A stretch of DNA of 64,000 nucleotides from Cytospora piceicola (lineage: Eukaryota; Ascomycota; Sordariomycetes; Diaporthales; Cytosporaceae). A model generated the notes under the pieces. That model made no database searches, was not told the DNA's origin, and was given only the letters and a program-made list of their open reading frames with translations. The stretch covers positions 1,178,001 through 1,242,000 of the forward strand of contig JALQBC010000009.1 of NCBI GenBank assembly GCA_023375675.1, in the 5' to 3' direction. Below, piece after piece: positions 24,031-37,700 of the stretch. The position numbers and the translations under genes were made by a program. Numbering within the stretch: position 1 is the first letter of the stretch; each line of letters begins with the position of its first letter.

Positions 24031-27000
24031 TACCTTCGCCGGTTCGAAATCTTATATCCTTTATATAGGTCTTACCTTTCGTACCTCTTTTATAAACCGA
24101 TACTAAAATATCGTAAGTCCTGTCTATAATACTAGCTATAACGATATTAGACGATAACCCTTTCCGCGATAGTAATATCGATAATACTATATAGTTTTAA
24201 ATTAAACCTTTATACTCGGATACCGAGGTATTTTATATTATCTTATATTCGGAGTAGAATAAGTCTAAAAAGAATACGTTTATTTTTTCGGTTACCGAAA
24301 AGAGATAGGTTATAAACGTAGCTTTCGACTAGCTTAGCGTCGATTACCTTATAAACCTTTTCCGACGGAAGCTAAAGAAAGGCGAAAATAATATTCGGAA
24401 GTTTTATTATACTTACGTTATCGATACTTTAAAAAGTACGATTATAAAAGACTTAACCGGCTTAACCGGCTTTTAAATCGGTATAATTAATAACTTTATC
24501 TCTTTTTATATACTTAAGAAATAAGCTAAAGACCGCTATCGTATAGTTTATAACCTTTTATATATTATAAATAAAAAACAGTCGTTTAACCTATCCGAAA
24601 TTATAGCTATTTTAAAAGTAAACCGAAAGGTTAAAAGTAAAGCCGGATAAAATAAGTAAAGCCGTTTTTAAAGTATATACTTATATAGCTTTTTTTATAT
24701 TTTATTAATTAGCTAATATCGTTTATAAGAATAACTTCTGTTTAAATAAGTAAGAGAATTAAAAAAGATATTATTCGATGTTTTTACTAGTATTTTTATA
24801 CCTTTCCGCTCTTTATATATATTAGTATATTATTTATAAACTATATTCCGATATAAAAAACAAGTACGCTTTTTATTATAAAGAAACCTGAATTTATAAT
24901 ACTTTATTCCCGATAACTATATTAATATTATAAATTCTACTTTATTATAAATATACATTAATAGCCCGAAATATCTTTAACCGATATTATTATATTAAAT
25001 CTAAAGGTAAGCTTATTAGTTATTTATTATATTTTAACTTTTATAAATATTACTAAACTGTATTCCGAAAGCTTTTAAACGCTTTAATAAACGTCTATAG
25101 TTAAAAGTATTAGCTATAACGCCGAGTATTGTTAAAAGGCCGGCCTTTAACTTAGTTTATTCGGGAAATATATAGAAATATAAAGTTGCTATATATAACG
25201 ATAGTTAAAGCGCGATATATTAGTACTATAAAGGGAAACTTAATAGTATACTTTATAAAAAAACGTTCTCGTAGCTATAAAACTTATAACGTTATATATA
25301 TATATAATATTAATAAAAGGCCTATAGTAAAGTTACCGGCTATACTTTTATCGCCGTCGACCTTTTAATATTATAATATCGCGAAAAGCCTTTTTTACTA
25401 ATAGTATAGCTTTTATAACTTTATATTCGATACTTTTAAGTATTATTAGCTAAATACTAATATTATAATAAAGAATTCTTATAGATTTCTATTAATAGCC
25501 TGTTAAAGTATTCCTTAACCTACCCTTTTATAGATAATAATATTGTCGAAAGTATAGACTTTAAGTCTTATACTTTAAAAAAGCGTTAAAACTACTATAT
25601 AAATTACTTTAAGGTTATACCTATTTATAATATTAAAAGGTCGAGTAAGGTTTATAGATAATAGAAAGGTATTATTTAGTTAACGTATAAGGTAAAATAA
25701 AGGTTAAACCGACGTATTGTATAACTAATAAACTTATAAGGCGTAGTAAACGACTATTTTAATATATATATCCTTTTAATATCCGAGTAAATAGCGATCT
25801 CTCCGGAAGATTTAGCTTAAAGTTTTAAGCCGGTAGTATACCTAAAGATAGCTGTACTATATATAGTATATTATTTATCGTGTTAGAGACGGTATCGGTA
25901 CTAATTATATAAAGTCTTATAAAGAAAAGGACTATATTACCTTACTTTTTAAAGCGTAGGCTTAGTTTTTAACCGAGTAGTAGCTATAAAGTAAAATTTA
26001 GCTCGATAACCTTATTAAGTATAGCCTGTTTATAAAGTATAATAGTAGCTATATATACTATAATTTGTTCTGTATTAATCTTAACTACCTTACTTAAAAA
26101 TTATACTATAAAAATTAAAGTAAAATAAAATACTATAATTACGCCTTTTTCTTTTAGTAAAGTAAACTACTTATTCTTTTAATATATTTTAAATATAAAC
26201 TACTTTATCTTCTTTAAGTAAGACAGCTTAGTATAAAGTATATTTATAAATAAGGATTAATATATAGTAGTACGCGGCCTTAATAATCTTCGAATACGTT
26301 TTAATTTAGATTTAGGTATTAAAAAAAGCGAAAAGGATACTATAAAGTTTAAAGGCCTTATAGCTATAATAGTATATATTCTTATCTTTCGAGTATAGGC
26401 TACCGGTTTCTTTTAATTCCGGTATATTTAAATTTAGCCCTGTTATTATTATTACCGTCGAGCCGCGCTACCTTTACCGCCTGATAAAGATTTAAATAAG
26501 GCTCGACCGGCCGTAGCTTATCTACTTTTTTTATATTAATATTAAGTCGTTTACTAAGGTTTTTACCTATTAAAGCTATATATTCTTTTATTATCTAAAG
26601 ATATTAAACGTTAACCGGCTAGCCGAGGTTCGAAACTTAATAGTAAAGTAGATATAATACTTAAAAGTATTATTTAAGCTATTACCGAGTAACTTAACGG
26701 CGAATAAGGTATAGTAGGTATTAAGGCTTAAGTTTAGCTAAAAGTATATCGAGTAATAAAATCTAAAAAGGTAAGTAAAAGTATAATATAAGTATAAATA
26801 AAGAAAAGCTAGGTAGAAATCTTTATTAAGTATTTATATATTTTTATATATTACTTACTTTAAGCTTAGCTTTTAGTCTAGTACTTTATTTATAACGGAG
26901 TTTTATATTATATTATCCGATAGTTTTCCTTCTTCTATAATTCGACGGCTTAATTAAAGTTAAACTGTAGCTTATTATAAAGGATGCTTATAACTATACT

Positions 27001-30000
27001 TTTCGAGATCCGATTATCGATAAATCTTAACAGAATATAAAGAAAGTCTGTTTTTATATTATCGTAATTTTCGTTATTACCGCTACTACCGCTCTTCTCT
27101 TTAGCGTAGATAATACGCTATCGGAACTTATACTCGAGGTTTTGTCCTTTAACCTTTAAAAGGTTTATAGAAATTTTATATAGCTTCTCTAAATTATCTA
27201 AACGTTAAGATCGTATACGCTTCTCGATATCTAATCGTAGAATCTATTTAAGCTCTTTCTTAAATTCTTCTTAGCAGTATTTCTTAATTACTAATAAATA
27301 TATAAATTTTAGTATTACTAAAGAATATATATTTTAAGGTAAACGTATATCGTATCTTCTTATTATCTATATTATAAGTAAAGTCGACCTTTACTATAAG
27401 TATAAGGATTTTCTTAATCTTAACTTCGGGAGGTTATCGCGTATAATATATAAATCTATTAACTTAACACTTCTTATTATCTACTAATTATATAATTAAC
27501 TTAAAAATACGTTTAACGTAAAGATCGTTAACAGGTAAGACTTTTATAAGCTTCGCTTAAATAATATTATAAATAAGTTATATAACGTCTTTATTAAATA
27601 ATTTATAGATTTTAGTTTCGTATAGTAATTTTATCTCGAGCTATTTAATAGTACTACTATACTAAAGGCTAAATAGCCTGTTAATAAATTTAAAGATACG
27701 TATTTAAGTTCGAATATACCGAATAAGCTCGATTAAATCTAAAATAGCTTAGATCTTTAACTACTCTTATAGTTATAGCTATTATAATACGTTCTATATC
27801 TACTTTTAATTAATAGTAAAGCCTATTATATAGAAAGATAGTATATATTTTAATAAGCTATATTTATTTATAAAAGATAATAATATAAAGATAAAATTAT
27901 AAAGGCGAAGTATAGTTATAAATAATTTATTAAAGTAGTTAACGCTTTTTATCTACTTACTACTTAATATATTATTTAGTATATTATCGGTCTCGGTATC
28001 TGCTATAAGTAGCAGTTTAAAAAGGTTTTAATACTTTTTAGGTTTTAATAAAAAGGTAACTTTATCGGCCTTACCTTTAGTTTCCTTTAAAACAGCCCCG
28101 GGCCTGTTTTACTAAAGCTAGCTAAAGAAGGTAAAAAAGCTAATTATACCTATATAAGCCGCTTTATAAAGGCGCTTAAAGTTATTTTAACTATAATCTT
28201 TAGCTAATAAAGGCCTCTCCTATTAGTATAAGCTAGTACTATTAGATAATATAGTAGCTACTATAGTTTTTAATTAATAATTAAGCTATAAGCGACTTAA
28301 AAAGATACTAAATTATCGTTGTTATTACTATCGCGATTATCGCTATTATTATAAATATATAACGTTATAATAAGTTATAACTTAATTTAAAAGGTTATAA
28401 CTCGACGTCGAAAGGTCGTAACTTAACGCTAATATATCTGCCCGAGTACCGGTATTATATTTATCCGATATAATATTAATAAGCGTACAGGCTTTTTAAA
28501 ACTTAAAGCCTTAAGTTTAAGCCGTTAAGATCTCGAGGAAACTATAAATCTCGTAAATCTTATAAATCTCGCAGATCTTATAGATTTTAGCAGGGAACGT
28601 AAAAGCACTCGTAAAGCCGCTTATAACCCGACCGTTATTATAAAGCTTTATTCGAGCTTTCGTATAATAAGCTATATACTAAACACTATCCGGAAAATTT
28701 ACTATTATTACTTTAAGTCTTAAAAGCTATTATAAATATTCTTCTTTCGAGAAAAGTCTTCTGATATAGCTAGCCGAAGTTAAATATAATAGCCGGATAA
28801 ATATAAGCTTCGTATATTTAATATTAAACCCGTTATAAATATAAAGGTATCGGTAAATAAATAAAAGTCTTTTATAACTTTAAATTTTATAAGTAACTTA
28901 TAAGTTTTTAAGCTTATCTGTTTAACCTTAAAGGTTTTTTACTATTAATAATATCTCGTTTAAATTTATATCTATATCTTTATCTTTATCTTTTAAGTTT
29001 ATAACCTCCCCTTTCTTTTTATAACTATTACTCGAAATTTTAATAAAAGAGCAGAAACTAAAAAGCTCGGTAATAGTAATAATAACGACGGTACGCCTCC
29101 TTTTAGCCTCCTTTAACGCCTTTTTCTTTACGTTAAACTCGCCGTCTGTTATAGCTATATACCGCCTAATATAGTCTTTTATCGAAAACTAAAAGGGAGT
29201 AACAGCTATAAGAGTACGCTTATAAGACGCTGCCTTATTATTATAAAAGTAAAACAGGTAACTCCTATAAAATACATCTTCTTAAATACCTTTTTTAATA
29301 AACGTTTACTTATAAGTTACTTAAATACCGTTTCCGGTAGTATAGTTATCGTAAAGAATCCTATATTTTTATTAACTATTAGTTACTTAAGTTTTTAATT
29401 ACTCGGGTATAAAGAAAGACTAACTAAGTAAGGATACCTATAGCTTAAGCTAATACGGCTTTAACGTTTTAGTTCCGCCGGTTTAAGACGTTTTTTAGCT
29501 TAAACTTTTACTTAACTTTCTTTTTTTTTTTACCTTTACCTTTATCTACTACGTTTAATATTAAAACACCTTCTTTTATAAAAAGCCCGGCTAAATACTC
29601 GATCTTTAAGTTCGTAAGGTAAAAAAGAAAGGCGGCGATAATTTCGAGATATATTTATAAAACGGTCTCTTAAATAGTTACTAAATCGGCGTAAGCTTTA
29701 TATTATAATATTTAGGTATAGCTAGTAACTTATAAAATAGTAATAACAAAAAAGTAAGAAAAGGTAAGGCGAAAAAAGAAGGGAAATCGTAGATATTATA
29801 TTTATTTATATACGATATTTTAAAGTTAGATATTTTAAAGGTTAGTATTAAATACTCTTATAAGCTTAATTTTTATTAAGTTAAAGTAGTCTTATAAGTA
29901 GTAGCCGTTAATAACGTTATCGTAGCTATTATTCTTATTTATATAATAGCCTTATACGTATAAGCTGTTTTAGTATAAATTATATAAGGTATAAATACAG

Positions 30001-30099
30001 AAGTAACTAATTAGTTTATATAAAGCATTAAAGCCTAACCTTTTCTATAGTCTTTAAGTACTTTTCTTAAAATAGATTAAACAGGTTAAGCTTAATATA
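24031..30099. other. RIP-mutated DNA without recognisable domains
   Basis: AT-rich mutated sequence. A minus-strand frame around 26,900-27,350 reads as a charged, Lys/Glu-rich protein if TAA/TAG are taken as Gln, but I cannot name a family. A 60-codon + strand open frame at 25,186-25,368 has no recognisable feature. Confidence 0.45.
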
Positions 30100-30246
30100 T
30101 TTTATAGTTATTATATCTAGCCTTATACTATCTGCTATACCTTACTTAGTTTATAGTTATCGTATCTAGCCTTTTACTACCTGCTATACTTTACTTCGTT
30201 TATAGTTATCGTATTTAACCTTTTACTACTTGCTATACTTTACTTC
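30100..30246. repeat. 49-bp tandem repeat, three copies
   Basis: Copies start at 30,100, 30,149 and 30,198 and share TTTATAGTTATCGTAT and GCTATACTTTACTT-type segments. They are similar in length with scattered transitions. Confidence 0.85.
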
Positions 30247-30939
30247 GAATAACCCGGCTTAGCTTATTAAACCTATATAATAAAGTTAGTCTTTAATATA
30301 TATAAGAGGATTTATACTTTATATAAAAAATATACTTTAATTATATTTGCCGTTACTTTAATAAAAAAAAACCTTTTTATAGTATAACTTAATTAGGCTC
30401 GGATATATATATAGCTAAATATTATAAATATAAATAATAGGCTTTTTAGTTTTTTTAAGCTAGTTATCGGGGTTATAAAGCTACTTATAAAACGTCGTTA
30501 TAACCTTTTCGGGTTTATTTTAACCGTTACTTAAGTAAATAAGCTTATTATTATATATAATAGTACTAAGATAACTATAAGCTCGGTAGCTATATAAAAG
30601 CCTTTTCTACTTTATATTAAACTTTATATATAAGAAAGCCGGTATTTCGTAATCTTTTATTATATTATAGTTATTTAGTTATAAGGGAAATATTTTAAAT
30701 ACTACGATTACCTCTTTTAAGTTTAATAAACCCTTTAAGTAGCCGGCCTACTCTGTTACCGGTAAGGCGTATTATAAAGCGATCCGTTCGATTACTTTTA
30801 TATTTTTAACTACTAGCCGATCGTAGTTTATAAATAAGTTAACTAAGATAATATCTTTCTTAGTTAACTAAAACAGATTAACTTTTAATATTAAATAAAG
30901 TTAATTTATATAAAAGTATTTTATTTAATACCGATATAC

Positions 30940-31160
30940 TTTATTTTATTTAGCTTATAAACGTAAACTTATTATTTCTTTTATCTTAACTTAGTACTTA
31001 GTTTATAGATATAAACGTATTATCTTTTTTATTTTAGCTTATAAATATTTATATATTATTTTATCTTATTTAGTCTATAAACGTAAACGCCTTATCTTCT
31101 TTAACCTAATTTACAAATATTTATACTTTATTTTATTCTGCTAAGTTTATAAACGTAAAT
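30940..31160. repeat. Degenerate AT-rich tandem repeat, about 60-bp unit
   Basis: TTTATAAACGTAAA-like and CTTATCTTTT-like segments alternate several times. The copies are strongly diverged and the unit length is only approximate. Confidence 0.5.
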
Positions 31161-31198
31161 GCCTTATCTTTTCTAATAACGTCTATAGATATCGATAC

Positions 31199-31398
31199 GC
31201 TATAATCTCTTTATAAAGCTTTTTTAAAATAAAAGAAAATATAAAAGGCTAAGTAAAAGCTATAATATCTTTATAAAGCTTTTTTAAAATAAAAGAAAGT
31301 ATAAAGGGCTAAGTAAAAGCTATAATCTTTTTATAAAGCTCTTTTAGAATAAAAGAAAGTATAGAAGGCTAAGTAAAAGCTATAATCTTTTCGCTTTA
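31199..31398. repeat. 60-bp tandem repeat, three full copies
   Basis: GCTATAATCTCTTTATAAAG-type units start at 31,199, 31,259 and 31,319, with a partial fourth at 31,379. Each holds TTTTAAAATAAAAGAAA and GGCTAAGTAAAA. Copies are highly similar, so the expansion looks more recent than the neighbouring degenerate repeat. Confidence 0.9.
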
Positions 31399-34096
31399 AA
31401 AAAAGAAATAAGTACGTTTAGGTAAATAAAGTTTTATTCGATAAAGACTAAAAACTTTACGTCTTTTAATAGATATTTAAAGGCTAAAAGAGTCTAACGT
31501 TATAAATAAATTTATCTATAGCAGCCTGTATTATAATGTCTTAAATACCGAATAAAGACGACGATACTTTTAAAAAGCCGAGCTTTTATTTTTTAAGTAG
31601 TAGCTTTATTGTAAGATATCTAGCGATAAGTTAGTATTATATAAGGCTTACTTATTTTAAACACTTATAAACGGCTTTTAAAGGCTTAAGTTTAATTACT
31701 GTTTTAAAGCGACCGGAAAGCTCTCTTTAAATAAGTAAATCGTTTAATAATATTCTAATAAAGCTTCTTTTAATATAGCTACCCCGAACTATAAAAAAGA
31801 GCTTAGCCGTTATAATACTTTAAGCTTTAAACACTTTTTATAACTACTTTATCGTCGTTTTATTTATTAGTAACTTAATAAAACTAGTATATTATAAAAC
31901 TAACCTTAAGCTTAATAGCTATAGAAACAGTCGAAGGGTATAAATATTATAGATTATTAAACTAAAGTCTAGTATAAAGTACCGGCAGAGCGCGGTTATA
32001 TTAGCTTACTTTTCGTTTTAGTTTATATATTTCTTTATAAAGCTTATAAAGGTTTTAGCTAAAGTTAACGCCGTAAGTATTTAATATAAGGTAGCGAGTA
32101 AATTTATCTTTTATAATTAACTAAAAGTAGTTTAGCTTAAAAAAGTATAGTAAAGAGTTTTTATAGGTATACCTTAAACTTAAAGCCTTTTAAAGGTAGA
32201 TAGCCGGTTTAAAATAAGCTTACCGCTTATTACTTCGAGCGGATTAGACCGAATAAGAGGTTTATTTTATTATTAAAACTAGGCTAAATCGATTTAATCG
32301 AAGTAACCCGAGAAACCTTATTTTTAACTTAATATAGCTTAAAGAAGGTTATATTTCTTTTATCGATTAGTTAAAATACTTTTAGAAATAGTAGCTTTAC
32401 TTAAATTCGGTAAGATAATTAAAACTTTATAATAACTAAACTTATTTACCTGATTCTCTTTATTTTAGGCTATATAATAATACTATTATATATTTTATAT
32501 AATTTTCTTTATTAAGTTAAACGTATTATAAAGTTAGCCGTTTAATATACGTGTTAATAGTACTATCTATATAAGGCTTAGGTTTATTATTATATTCCTT
32601 ACTTTAAAAAGCGTTTATTATAAGCTATAAGCCGGCTTATCTAATTTAAATTATTCTGTATTATAAAATACTAAAATATATACTTTATATAATATTTTCT
32701 AATAGATTAAAGGTATTACGAAGTTAGTTATTTAAAAAGACTTAATCTCGCTAATTAACATATACTTATAAAATTTTTCTATATCGGAAGTAAGTAAGTA
32801 TAATAATAATAATATATATTCGGTAGCTAATAGTATAATTAAATAGTATATATATTTTATAAAAGAAACTTAGCTTCGAGTTATTTAAGTATATTTTAAT
32901 GTTATCTATTTTAATTATCTTTTCTTTTAATAAATAAGAAGGTTTTTAAATAGCTGTTCTATTTTTAATACTATAGCGATAAACGTTATTACTACCGATA
33001 ATTTTCTTAATTTAATAATCTAGTTTTTTCGGAGATATCTTCTTTATCGTAATCCCTTCGAGTCGGCTTACTCTATACTATAAAAACTAGAGCTTATATA
33101 AAGCTTAGAGATACCGGGACCTTTCCTTATACTATCGAATCGACTAAGTTATATATATTTTATAGCTTTTCTAACGTTTACGTTATTTTAACCTTTTTAA
33201 AGTAAAGGTTTTCTTATATTTATTTCTTAATACTTTAATATATCGTTAAAAGTACGAAAGAAATTAACTATCGGAGTGTTTTATATATCTTTTTAAACGT
33301 ATTCTTTAATATACTATTTTTATTAGCTTAAAACTCTTTTACCGCTACTATTATATTATCGGGAAAGGGTTTATATCTAATCCTGCTTTATTTATACTAT
33401 TAATAGGTTTATTTTACTAAATACTATTAGTATACTTTAATATAGCTAAAATAAAATAATATACCGGCGTTTAAACACGTTATAACCGCGATATACTTAT
33501 ACTTATAATCGTTTTAGCTATATAAGAAGTACTTAAAGTAAGGTATAATATTAAGTAGATATTAGGTAAATAAGCTAAACCGTTTAAATAAAAAATTATT
33601 AGTATTTAAACTTACTATTACGATATCTCTTTTAATATTATTAATATATTTTAGTAAATAATTAAAAGTTAAAAGCTATATTTATAGCCGTATAAAAGTT
33701 ATTTTAAAAGCTTTATTATTAACGGTAAGGCTAGCCGATAGGCTTATAATCTATAAAAGAACCTATTTTATATTAGTATAAGTAATTATAGTAAAAAGAA
33801 GAGTAATAAAGATATATATTAAAGTAAGCGGTTATATTTTTATAAATATTATTTTAAAAGCTTAATATAGTATTAGTAGCGGTTAGTATAGTAGTAGCCT
33901 TTATAATATAGTTAGTATAGAAAATCTACCGGTTAACGTTTAAACAGATATAAAGCTAAAGAAAAAAGGCGGTAGTATATTATATAGTACTTATTATTTC
34001 GAAATAAAAAGATAAAAAAACAACTTATCGATAAACGGTATTTAATATTTTACGGTAAACGTTATACCCGAAAGGTATAAAGGCGATATACTATAC
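31399..34096. other. RIP-mutated DNA without recognisable domains
   Basis: AT-rich mutated sequence. A diverged direct repeat of about 60 bp with a 190-bp offset is visible around 32,491 and 32,681 (TATTTTATATAA / TACTTTATATAA followed by an AAGTTAGCCGTTTA-like end). No gene is seen. Confidence 0.45.
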
Positions 34097-34300
34097 GACG
34101 TTTACTATTTTAAGATAAAAGGATAAAAAGGCGGCTTACCGATAGACGGTGTTTACTATTTCGGTATAAAGAAATAAAAGGAAGGTTTACCGGTAAGCGG
34201 TGTTTACTATTTCGAAGTAAAGAAATAAAAGGACGGCTTACCGGCGGGCGGTATTTACTATTTCGAGGTAAAAGAATAAAAGGACGGCTTATTAATAGGT
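34097..34300. repeat. 51-bp tandem repeat, four copies
   Basis: Copies begin at 34,097, 34,148, 34,199 and 34,250 with GGTGTTTACTATTTCG-like starts and GGCTTACCG-like ends. Diverged pieces extend upstream to about 33,985. The last two copies are the most alike. Confidence 0.9.
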
Positions 34301-34639
34301 ATATTAAACTTTAAAAGGTACGGCGAAAGGTTAACGCCGAAAGGGTAATATAATATAGCTAGCGATAACGACGATATAAACGTTCGAACTAGAGTAGCTA
34401 ATAGTTTTATATAACTATTACCGCCGGTCGGTTAACTAAGTAAATCTATTATAAATCGGTATTAAAAAACTTTCGAAATATATTAGCTAATATATTCGGG
34501 GTTTTTTATATATTTATCGATAGTTATTAGTTAATAAAAAGACCGGTAAAGTAAAACCGCGTTATATTTATTTTAAAGGTATATAAACTTAATTATTTAC
34601 TTACTTAAATAAATACCTAAGCCTTTTATATATAAATCT

Positions 34640-34722
34640 ACCTTAACCTTAACCTTTACCTCGACTTTAACTTTAACCTTTACTTTTACCTTTACTTTTA
34701 CCTTTACTTTTACCTTTATTTT
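34640..34722. repeat. CCTTAA and ACCTTTACTTTT short tandem repeats
   Basis: CCTTAACCTTAACC at 34,640-34,653 matches the hexamer of the 19.7-kb array. It passes into CTTTAA variants and then into a 12-bp pyrimidine-rich unit (ACCTTTACTTTT) repeated about three times (34,678-34,722). Confidence 0.8.
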
Positions 34723-37700
34723 TAAGCTTCGACTAACCTTATATTTTCTTAATTAGTCGGCTGTATATATATAATAACCTATAAATAAGCCTTAATTTCC
34801 TTATTATAGTTATTTAGCTATTTTCGAACTTATCCGGTCTTTATACCTTTCGATAGCTTTTAAATTTAAGCTAGTACGTTTCTATATCTCGAGTATAATA
34901 CGCTTTTAACCTACCTTATCTTAACAGCTTTTATATTACTATTAACTACTTTCCGGTTAAGTATAAGCCTTTACCTCTTCTCTTACTTATTAAATATATA
35001 TCGTAGTTATAAAACCTTTTATAAACTACGAGTATTTATTTAAGCTATTAATACTTTATAATAGGAATATATTATAGTTTATTATTTAGATAAATACTTT
35101 TAACGAATTACCGACTTTTATATTTACTTCGTTTATAATAAAGTTATACGACGGTTTTATCGTATTAATAAGTAAAGTATTCTTATTATCTGTTGCTTTT
35201 TTTTTTAATATTATAAAATACTTATATACGGTAAGTCTAAACCTAAATTAGTTGTTTATAAAGAAATAGTAAAAGTAAAATATATAGTTTAATTTCGACT
35301 AAATTACCTTTATATACGTTATCGGTTAAAAGATATCGATTATAGCTTTAAATATTTTTATTAAACCTAGCTTAACCGGCGGCGAACTATACTACGTTTA
35401 TTACTATTAATATAGTAAGCTTCGTAGATAGCTTTAAAAGACCGCCGATATTCTTTAAAATACGGCTATAGGTATCGTCTTACCTAAACTAAAAGATAGT
35501 AATAACTATTATACTTATTATATTCGTAATAAGTAGTTCTTTATTAGCCTGTTAAAGATAATTAAAAATAGCTTTATTATAGTATCTTTTAATAACGATA
35601 TCGGCTACTTTTTTAAAATATAGCCTTATCTTAATAAGCTATTAAGCTTACTATTATATATTATAATCTTTATTAAAAACGTTATTATAAAAAGGGCCGA
35701 GGATAAAGTTAAACCCGACTTTAGCTATATACTGCGCCGGCTTAAAAACGGCTTTTTCTTTACTACCCTTTTACCGTTTTATAATATAAACGTTATCTAA
35801 AACGATACTTTTAATACCTTTATAATATCTTTATTCCCCGACTATAGCTATAATTTCGAACTTTAATACTACTATAATTAGCTAATAGCTATAACGCTAT
35901 ATATTATATTCTTAATTATAAACGTTACTATAAAAGAGACTAAAGCTAACGAGTTTAAGGTTAGCTATTTATAACGCCTACTCGAATATAGTTCTTTTTT
36001 TAATATCTTATAGCCGTTTATAAATATAAACGTTATCTAAAGTAAATCTGTTATAGTAAGATAAGAAAACAGTATTTTTATTATTACTTCTGATATTAGT
36101 TATTAGCTAAATATTATTAACGGCTTTATCGATAATAATCTAAATCCGGGTATTACTATTATTAAAGGTAATAAAATCGTTATTACTAAAAAAGAGAAGT
36201 ATACCTCCGATATTATTAACTAGTTTAATACTACCGCCGGCTTTTTTTATAATACCTTATATCCGTTTATTTTTATAAGTACTATTAAAAATAATACTAC
36301 TATAATAAGAAAAGATAAAGGTATTTTTAATATTCTTTATTAGCCGAATAGCTTTACTAGCTTTATAATTAACACCTTATATACCTTTATTAACTTAACC
36401 GCTAATAAAGACGATATTAATAAATAGCCGGACGTTAATATTAGCTTTAATAAATTTACCTTAAGGTTAATCGTTTAAGTATACTAATTCTTTTAAATAG
36501 CCGAACGTTTTAATAATAAGTATATTATTAAAGGTATCGTACGACTTATCTATATATATTAGCTATATATAATATATAGTTTTTTATTATCGTTTATTAA
36601 AACCGAGATTAACGACGTTTTAATAAACTAAAACGTTAGGTTCGGAAAGACTATACTAGTACTTTTATACCTTTACGTTTAAGCTAGATTTACTAATCTT
36701 TAAAACTATATTTAAAAAAAGTAAAAGGACTATAAAGTAACCGGCCGGTAGTACCTCTCTTTATAAGGTTAAGTATACGATACCTAATATTTATCTTAAT
36801 ATAAGTATATAGTTAAATACCTATATATTATATTCTCCGACTTTTATACTATCTGTTTAACTTACTTTATAAACTCGCTTATATTAATCGTTATCCCTTT
36901 CGGCTTATTATATAACTAGCTAAGTAAAAAGTATAGTATATATATAAACGAATAAAGTATAAAAAAAACTATTAGGTTTATAGATTTCTATTTATACGTT
37001 TTAAGGTTAAAAGATAATATAAATATAACTATAAGGCTAAAACACTTAAAAATAGTTATTAATAATATATCCGGTAAAGTTATTAAAGTTAATATAAGTA
37101 AAGAAGATAAGGATAAGGAAATAAAGTTATTTATTAAAAGCGGTAAAGGTAAAACTATAAACGTTTTCTTAATAAGCTTAAAGTTAGTTATTCGGCTATA
37201 AAGTAAATACCTTAAAGTAAAAAGTACCGGGACTATATACTTTACTATAAGCGTAGTTATTATAAACGAGTATTATTAGTATAAAGGCGTTATAAAAGGT
37301 TTCGAAATAATCTTATTTACAGCTTTACGTTAAATTAGTAATACGACGTACTATCTTGTTATACTTTTTATACTTTATAAAACTACCTTCGAAAAAGGCT
37401 TATCTGTATAACAGGCCTTAATCGAATACTTTAATAAATAGTAAGCTAAGTTTAAGTTAATATAAAAGCTATAGTACTAACTCGGTAATAATAAGTTCCT
37501 TATAATAATAGCTAAGTTTTTAAAAGCTCGACGGCTATACCTTTTTTCTATACGCCTTATTACTAACCGGTAAAAAACGCTTATAAAGATTAAACCGTAT
37601 ACCTACTTAATTATCGACTTCTTTAAGCTTTTAATATAAAGCCTTTAGCTTAGCTAGCTTTACTATAATAAGATAATTAACGTTTTCTTATTATACTAAA

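Noticed and set aside
23860..24129. 89-codon hydrophobic open frame resembling a membrane protein
   Set aside because: It is generated by a 42-bp AT-rich tandem repeat; Leu, Ile, Tyr and Ser codons are the expected outcome, and there is no other support.
21505..25368. Small secreted effector gene of the kind found in AT-rich blocks of plant-associated fungi
   Set aside because: None of the three open frames here has a signal peptide or a cysteine pattern; all are low-complexity.
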